63,707 nucleotides of DNA from the NCBI GenBank assembly GCA_003353845.1, contig PIVT01000017.1, positions 1-63,707 of the forward strand, written 5' to 3'. Below, piece after piece: positions 8,084 through 16,025 of the stretch. The first letter of the stretch is position 1. Each line of letters opens with the position of its first letter. A program made the position numbers and the translations under genes. Origin of the DNA: Pseudomonadota bacterium. Lineage in GTDB: Bacteria; Myxococcota_A; UBA9160; JADFDR01. The notes beneath the pieces were generated by a model. That model saw nothing but the letters and a program-made list of their open reading frames with translations, was not told where the DNA came from and made no database searches.

Positions 8084-8744
8084 TCCAATAGACGGGACGC
8101 GGGAGGTCGGCAAAGGGCTGGCCTCCCGCATTTTGGGTTCTCCTTCAGCATCGAGCGAGCTGCCGGTTTTAACGTTCGCCATCGCCTTGCTTTCACTGGT
8201 GATCTTTTGCATTCCCGGCATAGGTGAGTTCCTCGCCTTTGATCGAGTTGCTGTTGAACAGGGAGAGGTCTGGCGGTTGCTCACCTCACACCTGACACAT
8301 TGGTCAGCAGAGCATTTGTTCTGGGATGTCCTGGCCTTTCTCATTCTGGGAATCGTATTGGAACGAACAGATCGCCCACTTTTCCTGGGCGTGTTGCTGG
8401 GTTCCGGTCTGAGTATCAGCCTGGCGCTGTGGTTTTTCAGACCCGAGATGACAGGCTATCGAGGATTGTCGGGGGTCGATTCCGGTTTGTTTGCGGCGTG
8501 GGTGGGAATCCTCTTGAGGAATGCGCAGAAGGACAGGGACCGGCTGCAGTGGTTCTTTGCAGTGGCCTTGATTGTAGGATTCATCGGAAAGATTTTTTGG
8601 GAGCTTCTAACGGCGAGCAACGTATTCGTCGACTCCATGGGAGTAGGTGTGGTGGGCGTTCCCCTGGCACACCTGGTAGGGACGGCGCTTGGCGGAACTC
8701 TTGTTATTCTTTTCCTGGGGGCGGCTCCTGCACTGACGGAATAA
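8070..8744 (+). CDS. rrtA: Rhombosortase-like rhomboid intramembrane serine protease
   Basis: A 224-residue polytopic protein of the rhomboid superfamily, closest by eye to rhombosortase, which cleaves GlyGly-CTERM tails. Visible motifs are GEVWRLLTSHLTHWS and EHLFWD (H74, H77, H82), the serine motif GLSGVDSG (S134), and the catalytic histidine in GVPLAHLVG (H201). It overlaps the end of the VIT/vWA gene and follows it under the same sigma-54 promoter, so that protein is the obvious substrate. Upstream ATGs at 8007 and 8058 are also in frame; 8070 was chosen because GAGG lies 6 bases before it and the N-terminus then matches the family. The gene symbol is by family resemblance only. Confidence 0.82.
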   Translation: MFHGSPIDGTREVGKGLASRILGSPSASSELPVLTFAIALLSLVIFCIPGIGEFLAFDRVAVEQGEVWRLLTSHLTHWSAEHLFWDVLAFLILGIVLERTDRPLFLGVLLGSGLSISLALWFFRPEMTGYRGLSGVDSGLFAAWVGILLRNAQKDRDRLQWFFAVALIVGFIGKIFWELLTASNVFVDSMGVGVVGVPLAHLVGTALGGTLVILFLGAAPALTE

Positions 8745-8777
8745 GCGTAGGAAGCGAGTCGGACCACGGGGGATTTC

Positions 8778-10094
8778 ATGGCCATCGCAATTTGGGACAA
8801 GGCGTTAGACATCGCCAGGCAGACACCAGAAGCACGGCACAGGGGTGTCGATTTCCTGCGAGCCGCATCCATTATTGTCGTCGTTATTGGTCATTGGTGC
8901 ATGGCCGCCCCCTGGGTTGATGAGAAAGGGGCTCACATTGCGCATATGCTGGGCCAGGCGGAATGGACCCAGTGGCTCACCTGGGGCTTGCAAGTCATGC
9001 CCATCTTCTTCTTTGTCGGCGGGTACTCCAATGGAATCTCGTGGAGCGCTGCACTGCGCGACGACAAGCCGTGGTCAGAATGGCTGGCGAGTCGATTGGG
9101 TCGCCTGCTCGCTCCTGCGTTGCCTCTCATTTTGTTTTGGATCGTGGCAGGCTTTCTGGCGATTCAACTTGGCGTTCCGATTCCCATGGTGCGTGTCGCT
9201 TCGCAGATTGCCTTGGTGCCGACATGGTTCCTGGCAGTGTATGTCCTTGCGATTCTCCTGGTTCCTTTGGCCTATCAAGCCTGGAGTCGCTTTGGACTTG
9301 TTTCCATATGGGTGCCCGTCGGGCTCGCGGTCATCATGGATTACGCGTACTTTGGCCTCGGCTTGAAAGGCTTGGGCTGGACGAACTTTCTCTTCGTATG
9401 GTTTTCTGTCCATCAACTCGGTTTTGCCTGGTTGCATAAGCGCGCGGCGGTAGGCGCGGGCGCTTGGTTCTGGTGCTTGGGTGGCTTGGCCCTGCTGGTG
9501 TTGATGACAGAATTGGGTCCCTGGCCGCGCAGCATGGTGGGTGTCCCGGGCAGTGAGGTCAGCAATACAACGCCGCCTCATCTTCCGATTCTGGCCTTGG
9601 CTGCATTTCAATTTGGTTTCGTTCGACTCATAGAAATCCGTCTCTCAACATGGTTGAAAAAAGAAGGTACTTGGGCAGGCACTGTTTTGATTAATGGAAT
9701 GATCATGACCACCTTTTTATGGCACAGCACGGTCATGATGCTGCTTTATGGCATTGCAGTTTACTTCGGAGGACTTGGATTGCATGCCTATCCCGGCACG
9801 GGAACCTGGTGGCTGATGAAGGCGGGTTGGATCATTGCTTTTACCATCGTGTTAATTCCAGTTGTTGGAGTTACTTCTCGTTGGGAACGAATTGCTCGAA
9901 CGGGGCCGCCCGTGGCGGGTGTACGCCAAGTGATGGGATCACTCTTCCTGGCAAGCGGACTGGCCCTCCTCGCATTTCATGGAGTTGTCAACAAAGACTC
10001 CGGACAGCTCTTGTACATCCCATTGCTTTTACCCTTCCTGGGTGCTTTGATTGCAGGGATTATTGGTATACGCATTAAGGGGGGAGGACGCTGA
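8778..10094 (+). CDS. Acyltransferase 3 family membrane protein
   Basis: A 438-residue integral membrane protein with about ten transmembrane segments. The N-terminus has the family signature RGVDFLRAASIIVVVIGHW, with the conserved arginine and histidine of acyltransferase-3 enzymes that transfer acyl groups (often acetyl or succinyl) to surface glycans or lipids. PIFFFVGGYSNG and the arginine-rich RLGRLLAP follow as expected. ATG 8778 has GGGGG 5 bases upstream. It sits 33 bases after the rhombosortase gene and may extend that operon; modification of envelope glycans would fit. The substrate cannot be read from sequence. Confidence 0.85.
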   Translation: MAIAIWDKALDIARQTPEARHRGVDFLRAASIIVVVIGHWCMAAPWVDEKGAHIAHMLGQAEWTQWLTWGLQVMPIFFFVGGYSNGISWSAALRDDKPWSEWLASRLGRLLAPALPLILFWIVAGFLAIQLGVPIPMVRVASQIALVPTWFLAVYVLAILLVPLAYQAWSRFGLVSIWVPVGLAVIMDYAYFGLGLKGLGWTNFLFVWFSVHQLGFAWLHKRAAVGAGAWFWCLGGLALLVLMTELGPWPRSMVGVPGSEVSNTTPPHLPILALAAFQFGFVRLIEIRLSTWLKKEGTWAGTVLINGMIMTTFLWHSTVMMLLYGIAVYFGGLGLHAYPGTGTWWLMKAGWIIAFTIVLIPVVGVTSRWERIARTGPPVAGVRQVMGSLFLASGLALLAFHGVVNKDSGQLLYIPLLLPFLGALIAGIIGIRIKGGGR

Positions 10095-10501
10095 TGTTTT
10101 TATGCCGCTATCAGTCTGATGGACAGCAAAACATGCTACATGCAGCGCATTTAAAATGGCTATTGATGGCCCTCCTGTTCAGCGTCGCCAGTTGCCAATC
10201 AGAGCCAGCCATCGTGTTGACTCAGCAGACGATCACGGTGGGTTGCGGGCGCTGTATCTTCGATATGGAAGATGTGGAAGGCTGTCCTTGGGCAGCTGAA
10301 ATCGATGGGAGCCATTATTTGATGAGTGGCGCATTGCCGGATCACAATAGCCATGAATCCGATGGCATCTGCAACATGAGTCGTGAAGCGGTTGTCGATG
10401 GAGAGATTCGTGGGGAAGAGTTAGTGATCAGTAAGATGGTGCTTATGCCTGCCCAGGGGATCCCGGACAAGCCTCGCTTTGCGCCCGATGAGCAGCACTA
10501 G
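10094..10501 (+). CDS. Small Cys-rich lipoprotein of the DUF6370 type
   Basis: A 135-residue predicted lipoprotein with lipobox LFSVASC; the acylated cysteine is residue 34. The mature part has CGRCIFDM, a second cysteine in GCPWA, 'IDGSHY..SG', and DGICNMSREAVVDGEI, a pattern I associate with the uncharacterised DUF6370 family; its paired cysteines suggest metal binding or redox. The ATG overlaps the stop of the acyltransferase (TGATG) and GGGGGAGG lies 6 bases upstream, so translation is coupled. The function is unknown. Confidence 0.75.
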   Translation: MFLCRYQSDGQQNMLHAAHLKWLLMALLFSVASCQSEPAIVLTQQTITVGCGRCIFDMEDVEGCPWAAEIDGSHYLMSGALPDHNSHESDGICNMSREAVVDGEIRGEELVISKMVLMPAQGIPDKPRFAPDEQH

Positions 10502-10589
10502 TCAGCCTTCCTATTCTTCCCTCCTCCTCTCCCCCTCTCTCCCTGTGCTCCTGTACAATTCATGACCCCGGCCTGGCGCCCGCTGTATA

Positions 10590-10610
10590 ATTGGCTCGAC
10601 ACTAGCCAAT
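10590..10610. promoter_or_regulatory. Inverted repeat upstream of sigma-54 promoter, candidate UAS
   Basis: ATTGGCT (10590-10596) and AGCCAAT (10604-10610) are a perfect 7-bp dyad with a 7-base spacer, about 80 bases upstream of the -24 element at 10677. The arm sequence differs from the 5886-5918 dyad, so a different activator such as a PspF-type protein would be expected. Confidence 0.5.
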
Positions 10611-10650
10611 AGTTGAGATGCGCAGCTTTCCTTCTAAGCCTGTGTTTTAA

Positions 10651-10669
10651 ACAGGGATCCCGACCCTGT
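10651..10669. promoter_or_regulatory. Inverted repeat adjoining sigma-54 promoter
   Basis: ACAGGG (10651-10656) and CCCTGT (10664-10669) form a perfect 6-bp dyad with 7 bases between. It ends 8 bases before the -24 element. It could be a second protein site or a weak terminator for the preceding operon, though no T-tract follows. Confidence 0.35.
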
Positions 10670-10676
10670 CCTGCCT

Positions 10677-10693
10677 TTGGCACGCCCTCTGCA
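10677..10693 (+). promoter_or_regulatory. Sigma-54 (-24/-12) promoter for the PspA-like operon
   Basis: TTGGCACGCCCTCTGCA has GG at 10679-10680 and GC at 10691-10692 with ten bases between and a consensus -24 block. It lies about 80 bases before the ATG of the PspA-like gene. Sigma-54 control of pspA is the classical arrangement in enterobacteria. Confidence 0.82.
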
Positions 10694-10770
10694 ATGTAAG
10701 TCTCCATACAGAATGACTTGGACCTACATATGGAAACGCCCTCGATGTCGAGGGCTCAGAGGAGATAAAA

Positions 10771-11421
10771 ATGGGACGTATTCAACGATGGACTGCAGGC
10801 TTCTTTTCCCAAATCGATTCAGCTGTAACGAAAATTGAAAATCACGATGGTCTCGTCAGCGTCGCAATACGTGACGCGCAAGAGGCTCGCTCACGGGCTC
10901 GTGTTCAGCTGCAACGAGTTCGCAAAGATGGGGCGAGGCTACGCCAACAGGTGACAAAGCTAAAAGAGGCGGAGACTTCCTGGCATGACCGAGCCCTGCG
11001 TATCGGGAAAACAGATGAAGCACGAGCGCTGGAGTGTTTGCGTCGCAAAAAACTAGCAGCGGAGCAGTGTTCTGAACTCGAAGGGCAACTTCGAGAGCAT
11101 CAAAAAACAGAAGTTCAGCTCGGCAAGGACATTGGTCGTATTGATGATCGCGTTCGAGAGCTGACGCGGCAACGCAATCTGCTGCGAACAAGACAGTCGA
11201 GAGCCGAAGCGTTGCGCCTGATCAATGACGGCGAAGTCTTCTCGACAGGCGATCTTGACGACATCCTGGATCGTTGGGAAGTCAAAGTCAGCACGTCAGA
11301 GTTTCAATCAGATCTCAGTTTAAACGACGACGATGATATTGAGGTCGGCTTTCAATCAGAGGAAGAAGTCGAAGATCTACGCGGCGAACTTCAGGAACTA
11401 CTGGGAAATCCGCTGGAGTAA
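10771..11421 (+). CDS. PspA/IM30 family membrane-stress protein
   Basis: A 216-residue protein, almost entirely helical, with an extended coiled coil at about 25-165 and an acidic tail (DDDDIEVGFQSEEE). The N-terminus (MGRIQRWTAGFFSQIDSAVTKIE) has the amphipathic first helix of PspA/Vipp1 proteins, which bind stressed membranes as ESCRT-III-like polymers. The sigma-54 promoter at 10677 fits phage-shock regulation. The Shine-Dalgarno AGAGGAGAT is 6-8 bases before ATG. No pspF, pspB or pspC homolog is adjacent; the only partner is the polytopic membrane protein downstream. Confidence 0.85.
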   Translation: MGRIQRWTAGFFSQIDSAVTKIENHDGLVSVAIRDAQEARSRARVQLQRVRKDGARLRQQVTKLKEAETSWHDRALRIGKTDEARALECLRRKKLAAEQCSELEGQLREHQKTEVQLGKDIGRIDDRVRELTRQRNLLRTRQSRAEALRLINDGEVFSTGDLDDILDRWEVKVSTSEFQSDLSLNDDDDIEVGFQSEEEVEDLRGELQELLGNPLE

Positions 11422-11483
11422 TTAAACGCGGAACCTCTTTCAAGCAATGAGTATTGAAGAACACTTAGTTAAGGAGACTTATC

Positions 11484-12887
11484 ATGACTTCCACGACGAT
11501 TCACATGGAAACGGGCATCGAGGAAAATCAAGATCAAACAAGAACGGAGAGGGATCACTCGCTGGACTCAACTCCCACGCATGAAACCTCACACCAGACT
11601 TTACGGAGTCGAATCGAAAATTATTTCAGAGGGTTGAGCTTGCCTCAACTCATGAGAGGGTTGGGTGCGATCATCATCATCACCGCGGCGCTTGCGTTTA
11701 TCCAGCAGAGTTGGAGCGTCGCCAATGTACTAACCCGCTATTATAGCTTTCTTGGATTTTCAGGATTGCTTTGCGCAGCAGGGTTTTTCTGCGGTGTGAG
11801 GAACGATGATGATCGAGGTGCCCGTACTCTGTTGACGCTCGCATCGGCGTTGGTCCCCGCCCTTTATGCGGTACTGGGTGGAATGCTATTACGCCATTTT
11901 AATCCACATGTCTCACCGCGTTTCGATGTCTTTGCTGCTCCGCCTCTCCCCCTGGCCTTGTTGGCAACCGGTATCGGAATCATCGTAACCGGCCTGATTG
12001 CCTATTTCTCGTTCCGCGTTTTGGCACGCAGCGAGGCCAAGCAAATTGCCCTCCTGTATATGGGAGCCAATGTGCTGTTGCTATTGCCCGTTCGAGATCC
12101 AAACTGGATCGCAGCCATCGGAGGGATCGCAGCCCTGACTCTCATGAACTTTGATCGACGCCGTTTAAGCCCTAGCGCGAGCATGAGGACCATCGAAGGA
12201 TATTTCGTTCGAGCGATGTTGATCGCACCAGTATTGCTGGTCTTCGGGCGCGTGGTTTACCTGTACGAAATCACCGCTTTGCTTTGCAGTGTGGAATGCG
12301 CCTGTGTCGCATGGGTTCTGTTCCATCTGGCAAGTCAACTCCGTGAGAAAAAGGCCCTGGCCATCACCTTGGAGTGGATTGGATTCGGTGTGAGCAGTGT
12401 CGCAGTCGTTGCGGGTCTTGGTTTCGTCAACGAGATTGTTCGGATTCCAGCAGAGTTGGTTGTGCCGCTGGTCGCTCTCCCTGTTTCAGCACTTATGGCC
12501 TTTGTGGCTCACAGTGGTTCTGTGGGCGGGAGGGCACAGCGCAGATCAGCAGCTCTATTGGCCACCGGAAGTATGCTGCTTTACTTGAATGCTGAGTCGA
12601 GCTTGTTGAGCGCCTTCCTTTGCCTGACGGTCGCCTTGATCACAACGGTTTATGGATTCAAGACGGAGGAGAAGATCCCCTTCGCCATTGGCCTGGTCGG
12701 TGTGGTTGTGTCTTTGCTTTATCACGTGCGGATTGCAGTTGATTTCTACGCCCTGGGTGCCTGGGGATCCTTGGCTTTTGTGGGAGTGGCCGTCGTGCTG
12801 GCTGCATCCTTCTACGAAAAAAATGAAAAGCTGGTACAGGCACGAGCTATTGCTTTGAAATCGCGATTCCAGGAGTGGGGCGCCTGA
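11484..12887 (+). CDS. Polytopic membrane protein linked to PspA
   Basis: A 467-residue protein with a hydrophilic, charged N-terminal 50 residues then about 11-12 transmembrane segments. No transporter or enzyme motif is recognisable; the general look is of DUF2157-like proteins. It lies 62 bases after the pspA-like gene with AAGGAGAC before its ATG and a strong terminator after it, so the two genes form one sigma-54-controlled unit. It may be the membrane partner or stress sensor for the PspA-like protein (inference from context). Confidence 0.75.
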   Translation: MTSTTIHMETGIEENQDQTRTERDHSLDSTPTHETSHQTLRSRIENYFRGLSLPQLMRGLGAIIIITAALAFIQQSWSVANVLTRYYSFLGFSGLLCAAGFFCGVRNDDDRGARTLLTLASALVPALYAVLGGMLLRHFNPHVSPRFDVFAAPPLPLALLATGIGIIVTGLIAYFSFRVLARSEAKQIALLYMGANVLLLLPVRDPNWIAAIGGIAALTLMNFDRRRLSPSASMRTIEGYFVRAMLIAPVLLVFGRVVYLYEITALLCSVECACVAWVLFHLASQLREKKALAITLEWIGFGVSSVAVVAGLGFVNEIVRIPAELVVPLVALPVSALMAFVAHSGSVGGRAQRRSAALLATGSMLLYLNAESSLLSAFLCLTVALITTVYGFKTEEKIPFAIGLVGVVVSLLYHVRIAVDFYALGAWGSLAFVGVAVVLAASFYEKNEKLVQARAIALKSRFQEWGA

Positions 12888-12947
12888 GGGGTATCACATT
12901 TCCATGTGAGTCCACCCGAGTACAATGAAAGGAGGCATGTAAAGTAG

Positions 12948-12987
12948 ATAGCGGGGCATCGTCGAAAGAGGATGTCCCGCTATTTTT
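12948..12987 (+). terminator. Rho-independent terminator of the PspA operon
   Basis: ATAGCGGGGCATC pairs with GATGTCCCGCTAT around a short loop and is followed by TTTTT. It ends the pspA/membrane protein transcript and lies just before the convergent purU. Confidence 0.8.
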
Positions 12988-13000
12988 GTAAGAGCTCGAA

Positions 13001-13873
13001 CTAAAAGACGACAGTCTTTCCGCCATGGACGATGATACGCTCCTCAAGATGTGCCCGAACAGCTCGGCCGAGAGTAATGCGCTCCATGTCACGTCCTTTT
13101 CGAATCAAGTCTTCAATATTATCAATGTGAGAACAGGCGATCACTTCTTGCGCAATGATGGGGCCCATGTCGAGATCGGATGTGGCGTAGTGTGCTGTGG
13201 CCCCGATGAGTTTGACGCCACGTTCATGAGCTTGGTGATAGGGTTTAGCGCCCATAAAAGCTGGAAGGGTGCCGTGATGAATATTGATAATTTGACTCGG
13301 GAATTCTTCGATAAACATCGGGGATAGAATTTGCATGTAGCGAGCCAGTATGACGAGATCGATATTGTTTTGTCGGAGCAACGCAATCGCAGCCAACTCT
13401 TGCTCGGCCTTGTTTTCTTTGGTGATTGGAAAAACTTTGTACGGGATATTAAAGCTTTTTGCGACGTGCTCGAGATCAGGATGATTGGATATGACAAGAG
13501 GGATTTCGCAATCGAGCTCACCGAGTCGATGACGAATCAGAAGGTCGTAGATGCAGTGCTCAAACTTCGAAGTGAAGATCGCTACACGCGCTTTCTCATC
13601 GGCGAAGGAGAGGCGCCATTTCATTTCAAGCGGCAAGAGTCGCTCACCCAGGAGTTTCTCGAACTGCGAACGAGTTAGATCCAGTTCAGTGGCATCGAAA
13701 CGAAGGCGTTGAAAAAACATGCCCGCTTCAAGATCAGTGTGTTGCTGAGTGTCGATGATGTTGACGCCATGATCAGCCAGGGTCTGCGCCAGTGTCGCAA
13801 TGAGCCCTTTCTGATCGGGGCAAGAAACCACCAGGGTTCCGACAATTTGAGCGACCTGCTTCGTCTGAGTCAT
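13001..13873 (-). CDS. purU: Formyltetrahydrofolate deformylase
   Basis: A 290-residue enzyme hydrolysing 10-formyl-THF to formate and THF. An N-terminal ACT-type regulatory domain (about 10-85, beginning GTLVVSCPDQKGLIA) precedes the formyltransferase-fold domain, with INIHHGTLPAF (catalytic Asn/His region) and GATAHYATSDLDMGPII holding the catalytic Asp. The ACT domain distinguishes PurU from PurN. The start ATG at 13873 has AAGGT 6 bases upstream. It is divergent from the FAD oxidoreductase operon across a 7-bp inverted repeat. It would balance the one-carbon folate pool, which is notable beside the corrinoid methyltransfer genes at 56 kb. Confidence 0.95.
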   Translation of the reverse strand: MTQTKQVAQIVGTLVVSCPDQKGLIATLAQTLADHGVNIIDTQQHTDLEAGMFFQRLRFDATELDLTRSQFEKLLGERLLPLEMKWRLSFADEKARVAIFTSKFEHCIYDLLIRHRLGELDCEIPLVISNHPDLEHVAKSFNIPYKVFPITKENKAEQELAAIALLRQNNIDLVILARYMQILSPMFIEEFPSQIINIHHGTLPAFMGAKPYHQAHERGVKLIGATAHYATSDLDMGPIIAQEVIACSHIDNIEDLIRKGRDMERITLGRAVRAHLEERIIVHGGKTVVF

Positions 13874-13966
13874 GTTTTACCTTCGACTGCTATTCCTTGG
13901 GCAACTTTCCAGAGGCTGAAGATTATCGCAGACAGCAATGTTTTGGCCCTTATACTGAAATTTGAT

Positions 13967-13990
13967 GAGACAAGTATTGCAGTTTGTCTC
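13967..13990. promoter_or_regulatory. Inverted repeat between divergent purU and FAD oxidoreductase genes
   Basis: GAGACAA (13967-13973) and TTGTCTC (13984-13990) are a perfect 7-bp dyad with a 10-base spacer, about one helical turn between arms. The position between divergent genes suggests an operator. No regulator gene is adjacent. Confidence 0.45.
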
Positions 13991-14070
13991 GCATGAAGGT
14001 ATGGTGATACAAAATACGGGATATGTCTCACATCCGGGGCCCACATAGCTTTCAAGCGGAGAAGATCACC

Positions 14071-15660
14071 ATGGAAGAGCACGACGTCATCATCATTGGG
14101 GCCGGGCACAATGGCCTGACGGCAGGCGTAGAGTTGGCGCGCGCCGGTCACAGCGTACTGGTCCTTGAGAAAACGAACTGGCCCGGTGGACAAGCCGCCA
14201 CCAAGGAGCTCTTCAAGGGGTTCAAGCACAGTGTGGGTGCGTGGGCCTTACTGGTCTTCCGCGAGGAGATGATTAAGTACCTGGAGATCGACAAAGAAGG
14301 TTTTGAACTGATTCGCCCATCGAGTTCTTTCACGGTGTTTGGTGATCCAGAGGATACGCCCTTCATTGGCTATACCGATCCCATTGATCTGGCGAATCAC
14401 CTCTTGGAAGATCATGGCGAGGATGCCATGGAAGCCTTCTCCGAACTGGGAAGGTACTTCTCCTACTTTAAAGAGATGTTTGAAAAGTACATCGATGAAA
14501 CTCCGCCAACCTTAGAAGAAATTATCGCCGCTGCTCCGGATGAAAAAACGCGGGAAATCTTAGCCTCACTCTCTTATGGCAGTGCCATTGAGGTGATGCG
14601 AAAGTTCTTCAAAGAACCCGGCAAGCACGGTTGCATTCTTGGCTCGCTCTCAGCTTCAGCGATTGATGGTACACACATGGGCCCCTTTACCAAAGGGAGC
14701 GCATTGTCGTTGTCCTATCACTACTGCGCTGGCGATACTTACGATTTCAAGATCCCTAAAGGTGGTATTGGCACCTTGTCTTCCTCATTAGAGAAAGTGT
14801 TCAAGAGATATGGCGGGGAAGTCCAATACAAAGCGCAGGTGGAAAACTTTATCATTGAAGATGGGAAAGTTACCGGGGTAAAGCTACGCAATGGAGATGA
14901 GCTTCGAGCCAAAGCGGTGATCTCTACCCTGGATGCGCAAAGTACGTTCTTACGTTTGTGTGACACACAGGCGCTGCCAACGGATTTTGTGAGCTCTGTC
15001 GAAGATATCGAATATACGAATGGATATATCCAATTGCATCTGACCATGAAGAGTCTCCCGACCTTTGCAAACCAACTGGAGTTTGTGAACGGAACAGAGA
15101 AGAGTTGGCTAGTCGCCTATATTCAATCGCCTGAGCAGTTGCACGGCTGCTGGAAGCAATACCAAGCTGGCGAGGTCCCTGATAATCCGGCGGTCTACTG
15201 CTACTTCCCGTCTCAGCTCGATTCCAGTCTGGCTCCAGAAGGTTTCCACACCTGTACGATCTTCTCGCATTATTTCCCTGCGGACATCCCCAAGGGACAG
15301 CACAATGAGATGAAAGAGTTGATGGTAAAGCGGGTGTTGGACCGTATGGAAACGGTTGTTCCAAACTTCCGAGAATTAATCATGGATCAAGTCGTCTTCA
15401 CACAGGAGTACTTCGAAAAAACCTTCGGTACCACTGGCGGTGATTTTGCCCAGGGTTTGCTGCATCCAGGACAGATGTTTGGTGACAGGCCCGTCCCCGG
15501 CTGGGCCAACTACGAAACGCCCTTGGAGAACTTGTTCATGGCGGGCGGCGGTTGCCATCCTGGCCCGGGTGTAACTTGCATCCCTGGACTTAACGGGGCG
15601 CGTGTTGTGATGGGAAAAATAGGTGCTGCGTCGAAGTCTGAGACATCTCAGGTAGCTTAA
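14071..15660 (+). CDS. FAD-dependent oxidoreductase, phytoene desaturase/PYROXD2-like
   Basis: A 529-residue flavoprotein. The N-terminus carries the dinucleotide-binding motif DVIIIGAGHNGL, then VLVLEKTNWPGGQA, the arrangement of CrtI-like amine oxidase-fold enzymes. The C-terminus has NLFMAGGGCHPGPGVTCIPGLNGA, which closes the FAD site. Mid-region matches PYROXD2-type proteins (GPFTKGSALSLSYHY). The frame is open from an ATG at 14023, but ATG 14071, preceded by GGAG, places the FAD motif at the normal distance. It leads an operon with a ferredoxin and a DUF445 protein, so the ferredoxin may be its electron acceptor. The substrate is unknown; a polyene or lipid is plausible. Confidence 0.88.
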   Translation: MEEHDVIIIGAGHNGLTAGVELARAGHSVLVLEKTNWPGGQAATKELFKGFKHSVGAWALLVFREEMIKYLEIDKEGFELIRPSSSFTVFGDPEDTPFIGYTDPIDLANHLLEDHGEDAMEAFSELGRYFSYFKEMFEKYIDETPPTLEEIIAAAPDEKTREILASLSYGSAIEVMRKFFKEPGKHGCILGSLSASAIDGTHMGPFTKGSALSLSYHYCAGDTYDFKIPKGGIGTLSSSLEKVFKRYGGEVQYKAQVENFIIEDGKVTGVKLRNGDELRAKAVISTLDAQSTFLRLCDTQALPTDFVSSVEDIEYTNGYIQLHLTMKSLPTFANQLEFVNGTEKSWLVAYIQSPEQLHGCWKQYQAGEVPDNPAVYCYFPSQLDSSLAPEGFHTCTIFSHYFPADIPKGQHNEMKELMVKRVLDRMETVVPNFRELIMDQVVFTQEYFEKTFGTTGGDFAQGLLHPGQMFGDRPVPGWANYETPLENLFMAGGGCHPGPGVTCIPGLNGARVVMGKIGAASKSETSQVA

Positions 15661-15703
15661 ATAAGCAGGCACTGCCTGAATCGTAAGGTGAAGTGAAATA
15701 GGT

Positions 15704-16018
15704 ATGGCAACGAAAATTACTGAAGAGTGCATCGCCTGTGGCGCGTGCGAAGATGAGTGCCCCAACACGGCGATTTCCTATGCTGAGGCTGCCGATCTAT
15801 TTGTGATCGATCCAGCGCGCTGCACCGAATGTGTGGGGCATGACAACGAACAGCGCTGTGCCGCCGCTTGTCCGCCGGATGTTTGCGTGCCCGACCCTGC
15901 ACATGTAGAAACTGAAGCGGAGCTATTTGATAAGGTGAAGACACTTTGGTCAGAGCGGGCAGATGAATTTATCTTGGATGATTCGACCTCGCACTTCCGA
16001 CTAAACCAGGCTGGATAA
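15704..16018 (+). CDS. 2x[4Fe-4S] ferredoxin, YfhL/Alvin type
   Basis: A 104-residue ferredoxin. Cluster 1 ligands are CIACGACEDECP (C-x2-C-x2-C-x3-CP). The second cluster has the spaced pattern C-TEC-VGHDNEQ-RC-AAAC-P, with the inserted loop between the second and third cysteines typical of YfhL/Alvin ferredoxins, which have very low potentials. A C-terminal helical extension (about 65-104) follows. It lies 43 bases after the flavoprotein and 7 bases before the DUF445 gene, so it is in the middle of a three-gene operon and likely shuttles electrons to or from the oxidoreductase. Confidence 0.93.
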   Translation: MATKITEECIACGACEDECPNTAISYAEAADLFVIDPARCTECVGHDNEQRCAAACPPDVCVPDPAHVETEAELFDKVKTLWSERADEFILDDSTSHFRLNQAG

Positions 16019-16025
16019 AGATTTT

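Noticed and set aside
13001-13873. Alternative call of PurN glycinamide ribonucleotide formyltransferase
   Set aside because: The N-terminal ACT-like domain and 290-residue length indicate PurU.
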